DNA from: Streptomyces sp. V2I9
GTDB taxonomy: Bacteria > Actinomycetota > Actinomycetes > Streptomycetales > Streptomycetaceae
Direction of reading: 5' to 3'
Length of the DNA: 64,000 bases
NCBI RefSeq assembly: GCF_030817475.1
Contig: NZ_JAUSZJ010000002.1
Coordinates: 2,954,001 to 3,018,000, forward strand
The notes beneath the pieces are model-generated. The model was given only the letters and a program-made list of their open reading frames with translations. It ran no database searches and was not told the DNA's origin. The position numbers were made by a program, and so were the translations under genes. Below, one piece after another: positions 53,578-61,844 of this stretch (positions are counted from its first letter, which is position 1; each line of letters opens with the position of its first letter).

Positions 53578-54027
53578 ATGCGTGCAGTGGTACAGAGAGT
53601 GGAGGGCGCGAGCGTCTCCGTCGCCGGTGCGGCGGACGACCCGTCGGCGCCCGGAGTCATCGGGGAGATCGTCGGCGAGGGCCTGTGTGTGCTGGTCGGG
53701 GTGACCCATGACGACACCCCGGCGAAGGCGGCACAGCTGGCCCGCAAGCTCTGGTCGGTGCGCATCCTGGAGGGCGAGAAGTCCTGTTCGGATGTGAACG
53801 CCCCCCTTCTGGTGATTTCTCAGTTCACTCTCTACGGGGACGCCCGCAAGGGCCGCCGTCCCACGTGGAACGCGGCGGCGCCGGGCGAGGTCGCCGAGCC
53901 GCTCGTGGACGAGGTGGTGGCGCGGCTGCGGGCGCTGGGAGCGCACGTGGAGACGGGCCGGTTCGGAGCGGACATGCGGGTCTCGCTCACGAACCACGGC
54001 CCGTTCACGGTGATCATCGAGGTGTAG
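53578..54027 (+). CDS. dtd: D-aminoacyl-tRNA deacylase
   Basis: Removes D-amino acids (and glycine mischarged on tRNA-Ala) from tRNA. 149 aa with [17 protein letters not shown], the LVGVTHDDT segment, [17 protein letters not shown] (the SQxxL motif), and the chiral-proofreading loop [12 protein letters not shown], where most homologues read N(D/S)GPVT; His and Phe here are mild variants. Start ATG 53578. It diverges from rsiG. Confidence 0.95.
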   Translation: MRAVVQRVEGASVSVAGAADDPSAPGVIGEIVGEGLCVLVGVTHDDTPAKAAQLARKLWSVRILEGEKSCSDVNAPLLVISQFTLYGDARKGRRPTWNAAAPGEVAEPLVDEVVARLRALGAHVETGRFGADMRVSLTNHGPFTVIIEV

Positions 54028-54060
54028 CCGTACGCCCCGGAGCAGGGCTGGACAGGACCC

Positions 54061-55026
54061 CTACGGCTCGACGACCGGCTCCTGGGCGGCGGCCGTGTCC
54101 CCGGCGAGCAGTTCCGCGTCCACGGGAACGTTCCTCTTGACCAGGGCCAGGGCGATCGGGCCAAGCTCGTGGTGGCGGGCCGAGGTGGTCACGAAGCCGA
54201 GCTGGCGGCCCTCCCCGCCGTCCGCGGCCAGCCGTACCGGGGTGCCGTGGCCGGGCAGGTGCACCTCGCTGCCGTCCAGGTGCAGGAAGACGAGCCGACG
54301 CGGCGGCTTCCCCAGGTTGTGGACGCGGGCGACGGTCTCCTGGCCCCGGTAGCAGCCCTTCTGGAGGTGGACGGCGGTGCCGATCCAGCCCAGCTCGTGC
54401 GGGATCGTGCGGTGGTCGGTCTCGAAGCCGACGCGCGGCCGGTGGCCCTCGACGCGCAGCGCCTCGTACGCCAGGATTCCGGCGGCGGGCCCGTGGGCGG
54501 CGGCGAACGCCTCCAGGTCGGCGCGGGGCAGGAACAGGTCCCGGCCCTGCGGGGTCTCCCGTACGGTCGCTCCGTCCGGGGCCTCCGCGATCGAGCCGGC
54601 CGGGAGGTGCACGAGGGCGATGTCCCCGGTGCGGTCGGCGACCTCGACCCGGTAGAAGAACTTCATCGACTCCAGGTAGGCGATCAGAGCGTCCTGGCTG
54701 TCCGGTTCGACGTGCATCCACACCGTCGCACCGTCGTCCACCAGGTACATCGCGTGCTCGATGTGTCCGTTGGCGGAGAGGATCAGGGCCTCGGTGGCCC
54801 GGTGCGGGGCGAGGTCGCTGACGTGCTGGGTGAGCAGCAGGTGCAGCCAGCTCAGCCGGTCCTCACCGGTGACGGTGACGATGCCCCGGTGGGAGAGGTC
54901 GACGAAGCCGTTGCCGTCGGCGAGGGCGCGTTGCTCGCGGAACAGGTCGCCGTAGTGCGCGGCGACACCTTCGTCGCGGCCTTCGGCGGGTACGGCGCCG
55001 GGCAGGGACAGCAGGGGGCTCTTCAT
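54061..55026 (-). CDS. ygfZ: YgfZ/GcvT-domain folate-binding protein, 321 aa
   Basis: Tetrahydrofolate-dependent factor that helps Fe-S cluster assembly and repair. The GcvT-like fold shows FVDLSHRGIVTVTGEDRLSWLHLLLTQHVS (in parts), the conserved signature KGCYRGQETVARVHNLGKPPRRLV (K-G-C-Y-x-G-Q-E with its Cys), and a C-terminal barrel with GFVTTSARHHELGPIALALVKRN. The start is 10 bases from the stop of the Fur-family gene upstream, so the pair is probably one transcript. Confidence 0.9.
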   Translation of the reverse strand: MKSPLLSLPGAVPAEGRDEGVAAHYGDLFREQRALADGNGFVDLSHRGIVTVTGEDRLSWLHLLLTQHVSDLAPHRATEALILSANGHIEHAMYLVDDGATVWMHVEPDSQDALIAYLESMKFFYRVEVADRTGDIALVHLPAGSIAEAPDGATVRETPQGRDLFLPRADLEAFAAAHGPAAGILAYEALRVEGHRPRVGFETDHRTIPHELGWIGTAVHLQKGCYRGQETVARVHNLGKPPRRLVFLHLDGSEVHLPGHGTPVRLAADGGEGRQLGFVTTSARHHELGPIALALVKRNVPVDAELLAGDTAAAQEPVVEP

Positions 55027-55035
55027 GCGCCCAGC

Positions 55036-55536
55036 CTACGACTTGGCGGGGGCGTCCTTCGCGGCCGTCTGGTCGGCCGCCTTCGTGACCGTCCTCCCGG
55101 CCGTCTTCCCGCTCGCCCGCACGGCCGTGCACTCCGCGCAGCGGCCGAAGATCGCGAAGTGCTTCATGTCGGTCTCGAAGCCGAAGTCCGCGCGCAGCTT
55201 CTCCGTGAAGTCGGTGACGACGGAGAGGTCCGCCTCGATGACGTCCTTGCAGTCCCGGCAGACCAGGTGGATGTGGTGGTGCCGGTCGGCCAGGTGGTAC
55301 GTGGGAGCGCCGTGGCCGAGGTGGGCGTGGCTGACCAGACCCAGCTCCTCCAGGAGCTCCAAGGTCCGGTACACCGTGGAGATGTTCACCCCGGAGGCGG
55401 TCCTGCGCACCTCGCAGAGGATGTCGTCCGGCGTCGCGTGCTCCAGGGCGTCGACCGCCTCCAGGACGAGCTGCCGCTGGGGCGTCAGCCGGTAGCCGCG
55501 CCGGCGAAGGTCGGTCTTCCAGTCGGTGGTCACCAC
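55036..55536 (-). CDS. nur: Fur-family regulator, Nur (nickel) type
   Basis: Nearly identical, as I remember it, to S. coelicolor Nur, the Ni-responsive repressor of nickel uptake and Fe-superoxide dismutase. Winged helix: RRRGYRLTPQRQLVLEAVDA, LEHATPDDILCEVRRTASGV and NISTVYRTLELLEELGLVSH. The His-rich metal site is in HGAPTYHLADRHHHIHLVCRDC; structural Cys pairs are CRDC and CAEC (GRCAECTAV). The C-terminal tail (ASGKTAGRTVTKAADQ) is longer and Ala/Lys/Thr-rich compared with the version I remember. It could control the Nur-like sites noted elsewhere in the window. Confidence 0.88.
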   Translation of the reverse strand: MVTTDWKTDLRRRGYRLTPQRQLVLEAVDALEHATPDDILCEVRRTASGVNISTVYRTLELLEELGLVSHAHLGHGAPTYHLADRHHHIHLVCRDCKDVIEADLSVVTDFTEKLRADFGFETDMKHFAIFGRCAECTAVRASGKTAGRTVTKAADQTAAKDAPAKS

Positions 55537-55612
55537 ACGCCCAGTCTAGGACGTGTGGTCAAACACCGAACGGGCCTGCCGGGCGGGGCCCGCGTGAAGA
55601 CGTGGACCCGCT

Positions 55613-55679
55613 GGACGGCCTGCGTGAAGGAGGGGGACCCGCCCGACGGCCTGCGTGAAGCCCGACGGCCTACTTGAAG
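55613..55679. repeat. Degenerate 17-bp repeats overlapping the nitrobindin stop
   Basis: GACGGCCTGCGTGAAG occurs from 55614 and 55645, and GACGGCCTACTTGAAG from 55664; the last contains the stop codon of the nitrobindin-like gene. They look like partial duplications of that gene's 3' end. Confidence 0.7.
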
Positions 55680-56242
55680 AAGGCGATGCCGTCGTCGGGC
55701 ATGTCCTCGAGGTTCCGCGCCATCTCGGCGACCTCCTCGGGGGTGACGACCTTCTTCAGGTGCGCCGACATGTACGGGCGCAGCTCGACGTCGGGGGTGG
55801 CCTTCTCGCCGACCCACATGAGGTCGCTGTTGACGTACCCGTAGAGCCGCTTGCCACCGCTGTACGGGCCGGAGGCCGCCGTCCGGGCCACCGCGTCGGT
55901 GACCAGGTCGATCTGCGGCTTCTGGTCGGCGAGCTCGCCGTACCAGATCTCGATGACGCCCTGGTCGCGGGCCATGACGACCTCGACCTTGCGGTCCTTG
56001 TCGATGCGCCAGTAACCGGACTCGGTCTCCAGCGGGCGGACCTGGTTGCCCTCGTCGTCGAGGACCCAGGTGTGGGAGACGTACTCCAGGAAGTCCCGGC
56101 CGTCGTGGCTGAAGGTCACTTCCTGGCCGAAGTTGCACTTCTCGGCACCGGGGAAGTCGGACACGCCCGCGCCCGCCCAGTTACCGAGGAGGAAGGCCAG
56201 CGGGACGAGGTCAGGGTGAAGGTCTGACGGAATCTCGATCAT
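55670..56242 (-). CDS. Nitrobindin-like (FABP/THAP4) heme protein, 190 aa
   Basis: Small beta-barrel that in homologues binds heme and isomerises peroxynitrite. Signature GxWxGxG at 20-26 (LLGNWAGAGVSDFPG). Strands follow in KCNFGQEVTFSHDGRDFLEY, VSHTWVLDDEGNQVRPLETE, SGYWRI and VEVVMARDQGVIEIWYG. A His near the C-terminus (YMSAHLKKV) is the probable heme ligand. The acidic C-terminal helix (EEVAEMARNLEDMPDDG) is typical of actinomycete members. Start ATG 56242. Confidence 0.88.
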   Translation of the reverse strand: MIEIPSDLHPDLVPLAFLLGNWAGAGVSDFPGAEKCNFGQEVTFSHDGRDFLEYVSHTWVLDDEGNQVRPLETESGYWRIDKDRKVEVVMARDQGVIEIWYGELADQKPQIDLVTDAVARTAASGPYSGGKRLYGYVNSDLMWVGEKATPDVELRPYMSAHLKKVVTPEEVAEMARNLEDMPDDGIAFFK

Positions 56243-56300
56243 GAGCGGCTCAGGCGATCTGTGAGGGTACGGGGGGGTGGAGAACCGGGGGCGGCGAAGG

Positions 56301-56402
56301 TCAGCGCTGACCCTGGTACAGCTTCTTCACGGTGAGCGCGGCGAAGGCGGTGACGCCCACGCAGACCAGGACCAGCAGGGCGGTGAAGAATGCCTCAAGC
56401 AC
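56301..56402 (-). CDS. 33-aa single-helix membrane peptide
   Basis: Starts at GTG 56402 with GAGGAG eight bases upstream. The product is MLEAFFTALLVLVCVGVTAF then AALTVKKLYQGQR. Residues 4-24 form one membrane helix, with a short basic cytoplasmic tail. It is upstream of the nitrobindin-like gene, same strand, 58 bases apart. I do not know a named family. The good ribosome-binding site and the clean helix-plus-tail design support a real gene. Confidence 0.6.
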   Translation of the reverse strand: MLEAFFTALLVLVCVGVTAFAALTVKKLYQGQR

Positions 56403-56576
56403 AGGGGGCTCCTCGTGACGAGCGGGTTGCGGCGGTGACAGGGCCGGGCCCCCAGCCTAATAGGTGAGGGCCCGGCCTTCTCGTTCAGGTGGCGGCTCGG
56501 ACGGGGCCCGGACCTGCGGGCCCCGGCGCCGTCGGCCCCGGATGAGGTTGCCTCCCGGACGATTACAGTTCGGCAC

Positions 56577-56939
56577 ATGGCGAAGAAGCTTGTGATCAAG
56601 GTGACTGCCGGACCCGAGGCCGCCGAGCGCTGCTCGCAGGCGTTCACCGTGGCGGCCGTGGGCGTCGCCAGCGGGGTCGAGGTCTCGCTCTGGCTGACCG
56701 GGGAGTCCTCGTGGTTCGCCCTGCCGGGCCGGGCCGCCGAGTTCGACCTCCCGCACGCCGCCCCGCTGCCGGACCTGCTGGACTCGCTCCTGGCGGGCGG
56801 CCGGGTCACCCTGTGCACCCAGTGCGCGGCCCGGCGCGACATCACGGAGAAGGACGTACTGGAGGGCGTACGCATCGCGGGCGCGCAGGTCTTCGTGCAG
56901 GAGGCCATGGCGGACGACGCCCGCGCGCTCGTCTACTGA
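56577..56939 (+). CDS. DsrE-family protein, 120 aa
   Basis: MAKKLVIKVTAGPEAAERCS followed by QAFTVAAVGVASGVEVSLWL TGES (two segments) shows the DsrE fold. Cys residues at the switch loop (RVTLCTQCAARRDI) resemble the sulfur-carrying CxxC position of DsrE/TusD proteins. It probably takes part in sulfur or redox handling; the partner genes of the Tus pathway are absent here, but a sulfurtransferase operon lies 800 bases away. Start ATG 56577. Confidence 0.85.
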   Translation: MAKKLVIKVTAGPEAAERCSQAFTVAAVGVASGVEVSLWLTGESSWFALPGRAAEFDLPHAAPLPDLLDSLLAGGRVTLCTQCAARRDITEKDVLEGVRIAGAQVFVQEAMADDARALVY

Positions 56940-56998
56940 TCCGCCGGACCGGCCGGACCGGACCGGCCGGCGCGGGCCCCGGCACGCGTGCCCGTACG

Positions 56999-57256
56999 TC
57001 AGCGGCGTCTTCTGCCGTCCAGCTCGTCCCACCACGCGTCGGACTGCGGGTCCCCCGACGGGTCGTCCCACCAACGGTCGTCCGGGCCGCGCCGGTCGGC
57101 GATCACCGCCGCGACCGGCGGGATGACCATGGCGACCACGCACATGCCGACGGCGACGGGCAGGGACCACAGGCGCACGACGGCCCACGCGGACACGAAG
57201 AGAACGACGCATCCGCCCATCATCAGGAAGTAGTTCCGCCTGCGTCGGGCGTACAT
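56999..57256 (-). CDS. DUF3099 membrane protein, 85 aa
   Basis: The N-terminus MYARRRRNYFLMMGGCVVLF starts a basic stretch and the first of two membrane helices. The second is VAVGMCVVAMVIPPVAAVIA. The tail is acidic and Trp-rich (DDRWWDDPSGDPQSDAWWDEL). The family is actinomycete-specific and of unknown function. A strong terminator separates it from the sulfurtransferase operon. Confidence 0.85.
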   Translation of the reverse strand: MYARRRRNYFLMMGGCVVLFVSAWAVVRLWSLPVAVGMCVVAMVIPPVAAVIADRRGPDDRWWDDPSGDPQSDAWWDELDGRRRR

Positions 57257-57291
57257 GTCTCCAGCGTAGAACTCCCGGTCCCGGACGGCAC

Positions 57292-57345
57292 GAAGGGCCG
57301 CACCCCGCGTCAGGTGGCGTCCAACCCCCTGGGGTGCGGCCCTTC
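57292..57345 (-). terminator. Terminator of the sulfurtransferase operon
   Basis: GAAGGGCCGCACCCC (57292-57306) pairs perfectly with GGGGTGCGGCCCTTC (57331-57345), 57 bases after the DUF1416 stop. Confidence 0.85.
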
Positions 57346-57402
57346 GGCCGATCTGTGTTCCGTACGGGACGGCGGCTGCCGCGCCGGACGGCGTGCCGTG
57401 GA

Positions 57403-57690
57403 TCAGACGGCGATGGCGACCTCGGAGAGTCCGCCGGTCTCCGCGACGACCGTGCGGTCGGCGCTGCCGCCCGGAACCAGGGCGCGGAGCGTCCAGGTGC
57501 CCTCGGCGGCGTAGAAGCGGAACTGACCGGTCGCCGAGGTCGGGACCTCCGCGGTGAACTCGCCGGTCGAGTCCAGGAGGCGCACGTAGCCGGTGACGGG
57601 CTCGCCGTCGCGGGTCACGCTGCCCTGGATGGTGGTCTCACCGGGCTTGATCGTCGAGGCGTCGGGGCCGCCGGCCTGTGCTCCACACAT
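57403..57690 (-). CDS. DUF1416 protein, 95 aa
   Basis: MCGAQAGGPDASTIKPGETT followed by IQGSVTRDGEPVTGYVRLLD, FTAEVPTSATGQFRFYAAEG and TWTLRALVPGG: an immunoglobulin/transthyretin-like small beta domain. Members sit directly downstream of sulfurtransferase genes (here 42 bases), so a role in sulfur transfer is suspected; the N-terminal MCGA Cys may be the carrier. This linkage is the only functional clue. Confidence 0.88.
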   Translation of the reverse strand: MCGAQAGGPDASTIKPGETTIQGSVTRDGEPVTGYVRLLDSTGEFTAEVPTSATGQFRFYAAEGTWTLRALVPGGSADRTVVAETGGLSEVAIAV

Positions 57691-57732
57691 GGTGTTCTGT
57701 CCTTCGGGTCGAAGCGGTGCTGGTCGGGCGGG

Positions 57733-58572
57733 TTACTTGGCGGGGCCGAGCTCGATCGGCACGCCGACGAGGGAGCCGTACTCGGTCCAGGAGCCGTCGT
57801 AGTTCTTGACGTTCTCCTGGTCCAGCAGCTCGTGGAGCACGAACCAGGTGAGCGCGGAACGCTCACCGATGCGGCAGTAGGCGATGGTGTCCTTCGACAG
57901 GTCCACCTGCTCGGCCTCGTAGAGGGCCTTCAGCTCGTCGTCCGACTTGAAGGTGCCGTCGTCGTTGGCGTTCTTCGACCACGGGATGTTGCGGGCGCTC
58001 GGCACGTGGCCGGGGCGCTGCGACTGCTCCTGCGGGAGGTGGGCCGGGGCGAGCAGCTTGCCGCTGAACTCGTCGGGCGAGCGCACGTCGACCAGGTTCT
58101 GGTTGCCGATGGCCTTGACGACGTCGTCGCGGTAGGCGCGGATCGACTCGTCCTGCGGCTTGGCCGTGTACTGGGTCGCCGGGCGCGTGGGGACGACGTC
58201 GGTCAGATCGCGGGAGTCCAGCTCCCACTTCTTGCGGCCGCCGTCGAGGAGCTTCACGTTCTCGTGGCCGTACAGCTTGAAGTACCAGTAGGCGTACGAG
58301 GCGAACCAGTTGTTGTTGCCGCCGTAGAGGACGACCAGCGTGTCGTTGCCGATGCCCTTCTCACTGAGCAGCTTCTCGAAACCGGCCTGGTCGACGAAGT
58401 CACGGCGGACCGGGTCCTGGAGGTCCTTCGTCCAGTCGATCCGGATCGCGTTCTTGATGTGGTTCTTCTCGTAGGCCGAGGTGTCCTCGTCCACCTCGAC
58501 GATCGCGATCTGCGGGTCGTCGATGTGGGCCTCGACCCAGTCGGCGTCTACCAGGACGTCGCTGCGGCTCAT
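57733..58572 (-). CDS. sseA: Thiosulfate sulfurtransferase (SseA/CysA-type rhodanese)
   Basis: Two-domain rhodanese, 279 aa. N-terminal inactive domain (VLVDADWVEAHIDDPQIAIV, VVLYGGNNNWFASYAYWYFK) and C-terminal active domain (LVDVRSPDEFSGK, GHVPSARNIPWSKN). The catalytic Cys lies in the CRIGER loop (IAYCRIGERSALTWFVL). It transfers sulfur from thiosulfate to cyanide or thiol acceptors. A cysteine-containing leader peptide lies upstream (58756-58836), suggesting control by cysteine supply. Confidence 0.93.
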   Translation of the reverse strand: MSRSDVLVDADWVEAHIDDPQIAIVEVDEDTSAYEKNHIKNAIRIDWTKDLQDPVRRDFVDQAGFEKLLSEKGIGNDTLVVLYGGNNNWFASYAYWYFKLYGHENVKLLDGGRKKWELDSRDLTDVVPTRPATQYTAKPQDESIRAYRDDVVKAIGNQNLVDVRSPDEFSGKLLAPAHLPQEQSQRPGHVPSARNIPWSKNANDDGTFKSDDELKALYEAEQVDLSKDTIAYCRIGERSALTWFVLHELLDQENVKNYDGSWTEYGSLVGVPIELGPAK

Positions 58573-58755
58573 GCTGTTCTCCTCCGGGGCAGTCTGCGGC
58601 GGGGTGGTGCGAGATGCGGAGTTGCGGGTGCGGATGTACGCGCGGAGGCACGGAACGCGGCACGTACGGGCACGGGGCCGACCCCGGGTGACGGTCGGGA
58701 CGACGGTCGGAGGGGCCGGGGAAACGGGGTGGCTGCGGCGGTGCGAGCGCCCCGC

Positions 58756-58836
58756 TCAGAGCGCGCGACAGAGCATGGCGGCGACGCGGCACAGGTCTAC
58801 TGCCCGCCGCTTCGTGAGATCCGCCTGTCGCTTCAT
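58756..58836 (-). CDS. Putative cysteine leader peptide, 26 aa
   Basis: MKRQADLTKRRAVDLCRVAA then MLCRAL. The LCRVAA(x)LCR pattern is that of the short 'putative leader peptides' found before sulfur-assimilation genes in Streptomyces. It lies 183 bases upstream of the sulfurtransferase gene on the same strand. It begins about seven bases from a -10-like TACGAT, so it is probably translated leaderlessly. Two Cys codons could sense Cys-tRNA supply. Attenuation is inferred; I do not see a clear alternative hairpin pair. Confidence 0.75.
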   Translation of the reverse strand: MKRQADLTKRRAVDLCRVAAMLCRAL

Positions 58837-58843
58837 GCGTCCG

Positions 58844-58873
58844 ATCGTAGGGAGGTACGGACGGGGATGTCAC
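58844..58873 (-). promoter_or_regulatory. Promoter of the leader peptide-sulfurtransferase transcript
   Basis: On the minus strand, GTGACA (-35) and TACGAT (-10) are 18 bp apart. The -10 ends seven bases before the leader ATG. Confidence 0.55.
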
Positions 58874-59047
58874 CGTCGTGTCGAATCGTGAGACACGATC
58901 ATCCGTGATGCGAGACAGAAGCCGAGCCGGAGACCCCTCCGCCCGGTGCCGGAACCCGTGGAGCCCTCCTCTCATCTGAGGACCGGACGCGGGTGTCTCA
59001 CTATCCGGATCGGCCGGACTCCGGGTGGCCGCCGGGCGGCTCGGAGA

Positions 59048-59737
59048 TCAACCGGCCAACGAGACGTTCGAGCCGGTCACCGAGATCTCCAGGCCCTTCT
59101 CGGTCACCTTGACCTCGCGGAGCTCCAGCCCCTCGGGCAGCCCGTCGATGTCACCCTCGAAGTCGGTCTTCTTGCGGACCAGCTCCTCGATGCCGGGGAT
59201 GCCCTCGCCCGGCACCTTGTCCGCGCGCACCGTGATCGTGTTGCCGTCGGCACGGGTCACGGTGGACAGCACGCTGCGCGAGATCGGGCGGCCGAACACC
59301 TCGGCCGTGCCGGTGACCTTGGCCTTGCCCTTGCCGCCGTACTCCACGACGACGCCGTCGCTGGCCGCCGCCGTCAGGTCCTTGTAGGAGACGAGCGCGG
59401 TGCCGGTGGCGCGGGCGGCCGTGGCGCTGCGGTAGCCGGAGCCGAGCTTCACGTCGTGGAGCTGGGCCCGGACCTCGCCGACCCGCACCGCGCGGCCCCC
59501 GGCGCTGGTCCTCATCCCGGTGAGGTGGAGGTCGACCCGGTCGAGCCGCGACGCGGCGAGCTGGGTGAGGAAGGGGAAGCCCTTGATCGAGATATCGGTC
59601 GACGCCGTGCCGTCCGCGTCGATCGTGACCCGGTCCTCGGCCTCGGACTCGGCGAAGTAGACCGCCGCGCGGTCCACCGCGAGGAAGAGACCGCCGAGCA
59701 CCACCACCAGGACCAGCAGTATTCGCAGTGCGCGCAT
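59048..59737 (-). CDS. DUF2993 (LmeA-like) exported protein, 229 aa
   Basis: N-terminal membrane anchor or signal MRALRILLVLVVVLGGLFLA followed by the DUF2993 domain: ISIKGFPFLTQLAASRLDRV (cited to 20), DLHLTGMRTSAGGRAVRVGE, and ALVSYKDLTAAASDGVVVEY. Relatives such as mycobacterial LmeA bind phospholipids or mannosylated lipids in the periplasm. A role in envelope lipid handling is inferred. ATG 59737 is used; the gene stands alone. Confidence 0.88.
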   Translation of the reverse strand: MRALRILLVLVVVLGGLFLAVDRAAVYFAESEAEDRVTIDADGTASTDISIKGFPFLTQLAASRLDRVDLHLTGMRTSAGGRAVRVGEVRAQLHDVKLGSGYRSATAARATGTALVSYKDLTAAASDGVVVEYGGKGKAKVTGTAEVFGRPISRSVLSTVTRADGNTITVRADKVPGEGIPGIEELVRKKTDFEGDIDGLPEGLELREVKVTEKGLEISVTGSNVSLAG

Positions 59738-59863
59738 GTGTGTCGTTCTCCCACCCTGAGCCGTCGGTCCCTGGCGACCGTGAAGCCTACTGCGGCTGGA
59801 GTGGACGCCCCTGGTGACCGACGAGCGACGGCCCCCCGGTGGTTCCCGAGGAGCCGTCAGCCG

Positions 59864-59924
59864 TGCGGTGCGGTGCCGTGTGCCGTCCCGTGCCGTCCCG
59901 TGCGGTCGGTCGGTCGGTCGGTCA
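59864..59924. repeat. Simple repeats: GTGCCGTCCC and GGTC runs
   Basis: GTGCCGTCCC occurs in tandem, followed by GGTC repeated five times, ending at the 3' end of the membrane-protein gene. Confidence 0.7.
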
Positions 59925-61505
59925 GAGGAGCGTGCGGCCGAGCAGGTGGACGGCCGGGGCCGCCAGGGTCAGCGGCAGCGCCACGCCTGCGGTCATGTGG
60001 ACGAACCGGGACGGGTAGTCGTAGCTCGCCACCCGCAGCCCGATGACCGCGCACCCGCCCGCCGCGAGGCCGAGCAGCGCGCCCTTCGCGCCGACGTCGG
60101 TCAGTCCACCGACCGCGAGGCCCGCGCCCGCGCCCACGAGGAGGGCCGCCCCGACGGAGACCGGGCCGGGCAGGGGGAGCGCGCGGACGAGGGTGGCCGC
60201 CGCGACGGCCACCCCGCCGGCCACCACCGCGTCCGGGGCCGCCATGAGGTGTCCGCCCGCGAGGACCGCGAGGGACGCGGAGACGACCGTGGCCATCAGG
60301 CCGTACATGCGCTCGTCGGCCCCCGCGTGGCTGCGGAGCTGGAGGACCACGGTGAGCAGCACCCAGACGCCCAGGGTGCCCAGCAGCGCGGCGGCACCGT
60401 GCTCCCGGCCCGCCGCGAGGAGGACGACGTCGGCGACCAGGCCCCCGGCGAAGGCGAGCGCGATGCCCTGGCGGGCGGGCCACATGCCGTTGAGCCGGAA
60501 CCAGCCGGCGGCCGTCACCGCCTGGAGCAGCACCACGGGGACGAGCAGGGCGTACGTCCCGATCGCCGCGCCCCCCGCGAGCAGCAGGCCCAGCACGGCG
60601 GTGAGCGCGGCGGGCTGCATCCCCGGCGCGATGATCGGCGAGCGCCCCTCGGCGCGGGCCCGCTGGGCGTCGGTGATGCGGGCGTTACCCAGCGTGGTGG
60701 GCGCGCTGTAGTCCGCGTCGCCGGACCCGGCCCGCGCGGCGGTGCCCCCGGACGCGGACACGGAAGCGACCGGCGCGGCCGGCACGACGGGCGGTACCGG
60801 GGCGGCGGGGGCGACCGGCGCGGCCGGGACCTCGGGCGGCAGCGGCAGCGAGGCCGAGGCCCCCTGCGCCGGGAGATACGCGGTGTCGGCCGCCGCAGGG
60901 GCGGGGGCGGGGGCCGGGTACGGCTGCTGGGGCCGTACCTGCGGCTCCTGATACGGCTGAGGCTCCTGGTACGGCTGGGGTTGCTGCCCCTCGTACGGCT
61001 GCTGAGGCTGGTACCCATGGGGGTCCTGCGGCTTCTGCGGCTCCTGGTACGGCTGCTGGTGCTGGGGGGGCTCCTGCGGCGTCTCGTACCGTCCGGCGGG
61101 CGACTGCTGCCCGTACACCTGTGCGTGCGGCTGCTGCCCGTACGGCTGCGCTTGCGGCCGGGACGTCCCGTACGAGCCGGGCTGCTGCGTCCCGTGGCCG
61201 TCCGGCCCCTGCGGTCCGCCCAGTCCCTGCCCACCGTGCGGGTCCCCGTCCCGGCGGATCGTCGGCTGGTACTGCGTGTCCCAGGTCGGGGCCTGCCACG
61301 TCTGCGCCGCGCCCTGGTCGAAGGCGCCCGGCTCCCCGTGGCCCACGGACTGCCCAGCCGTCCCGTCGGGCCACTGCGGCACCGGCGGCGGCCGCTCCGC
61401 GTCGTACGGCCGGCGTTCGGCGTCGTACGCCTGCGGCTCGGCACCGTACGGCGACCGCTCGGGGTCGTACGGATACGGATACTGCTGATCGTTGCTGCTG
61501 CTCAT
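59922..61505 (-). CDS. Large membrane protein with Gln/Pro/Tyr-rich cytoplasmic tail, 527 aa
   Basis: Residues 1-215 are low-complexity with repeated QPYQEP/QPYGQQ units (EGQQPQPYQEPQPYQEPQ), then an Ala/Pro/Val stretch. From about 300 there are nine or so membrane helices (LTAVLGLLLAGGAAIGTYAL, VVLLQAVTAAGWF, FAGGLVADVVLLAAG, LLGTLGVWVLLTVVLQL). The membrane part has the spacing of small-permease or CdsA-like proteins, but I see no catalytic motif. It is 10 bases downstream of the MoaD-like gene, probably co-transcribed. Function unknown. Confidence 0.75.
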   Translation of the reverse strand: MSSSNDQQYPYPYDPERSPYGAEPQAYDAERRPYDAERPPPVPQWPDGTAGQSVGHGEPGAFDQGAAQTWQAPTWDTQYQPTIRRDGDPHGGQGLGGPQGPDGHGTQQPGSYGTSRPQAQPYGQQPHAQVYGQQSPAGRYETPQEPPQHQQPYQEPQKPQDPHGYQPQQPYEGQQPQPYQEPQPYQEPQVRPQQPYPAPAPAPAAADTAYLPAQGASASLPLPPEVPAAPVAPAAPVPPVVPAAPVASVSASGGTAARAGSGDADYSAPTTLGNARITDAQRARAEGRSPIIAPGMQPAALTAVLGLLLAGGAAIGTYALLVPVVLLQAVTAAGWFRLNGMWPARQGIALAFAGGLVADVVLLAAGREHGAAALLGTLGVWVLLTVVLQLRSHAGADERMYGLMATVVSASLAVLAGGHLMAAPDAVVAGGVAVAAATLVRALPLPGPVSVGAALLVGAGAGLAVGGLTDVGAKGALLGLAAGGCAVIGLRVASYDYPSRFVHMTAGVALPLTLAAPAVHLLGRTLL

Positions 61506-61515
61506 GGCCTGCGGT

Positions 61516-61770
61516 TCACCCTCCTGCGAACGGCGGGAGCACCTCGACCGTGCCGCCCTCGGCAAGGCGTACGGTCTCATGTCCGCGGGACCCCACGGGA
61601 TTCCCGTCGACGAGGAACGAGCACCGCCGGAGCACCTGGCTCAGCTCTCCGGGGTGCCGTTCGCGCACCGCGGCGAGCGCCTCGGCGAGGGTCGCCGCCG
61701 CGTACGGTTCCTCCGCGGTGCCCGCGGCTGCCTTGGCCGCAGCCCAGTAGCGGATCGTCCCCGCTGCCAT
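61516..61770 (-). CDS. MoaD/ThiS-like sulfur-carrier protein, 84 aa
   Basis: Beta-grasp fold: GTIRYWAAAKAAAGTAEEPY, AEALAAVRERHPGELSQVLR, CSFLVDGNPVGSRGHETVRL, and the C-terminal diglycine PPFAGG that would be adenylated and thiocarboxylated. AAGGAG precedes ATG 61770. No MoaE or ThiG partner is adjacent, so the acceptor pathway (molybdopterin, thiamine or other) is open. Upstream lies the alpha/beta hydrolase, downstream the membrane protein, all on one strand. Confidence 0.85.
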   Translation of the reverse strand: MAAGTIRYWAAAKAAAGTAEEPYAAATLAEALAAVRERHPGELSQVLRRCSFLVDGNPVGSRGHETVRLAEGGTVEVLPPFAGG

Positions 61771-61844
61771 GGCGCCACTCCTTCGGTCGGTTCGTCGGTT
61801 CGTCGGGGCCTCGGCCGCCCCGTGCGTCAGCTCTCCATGATGGG

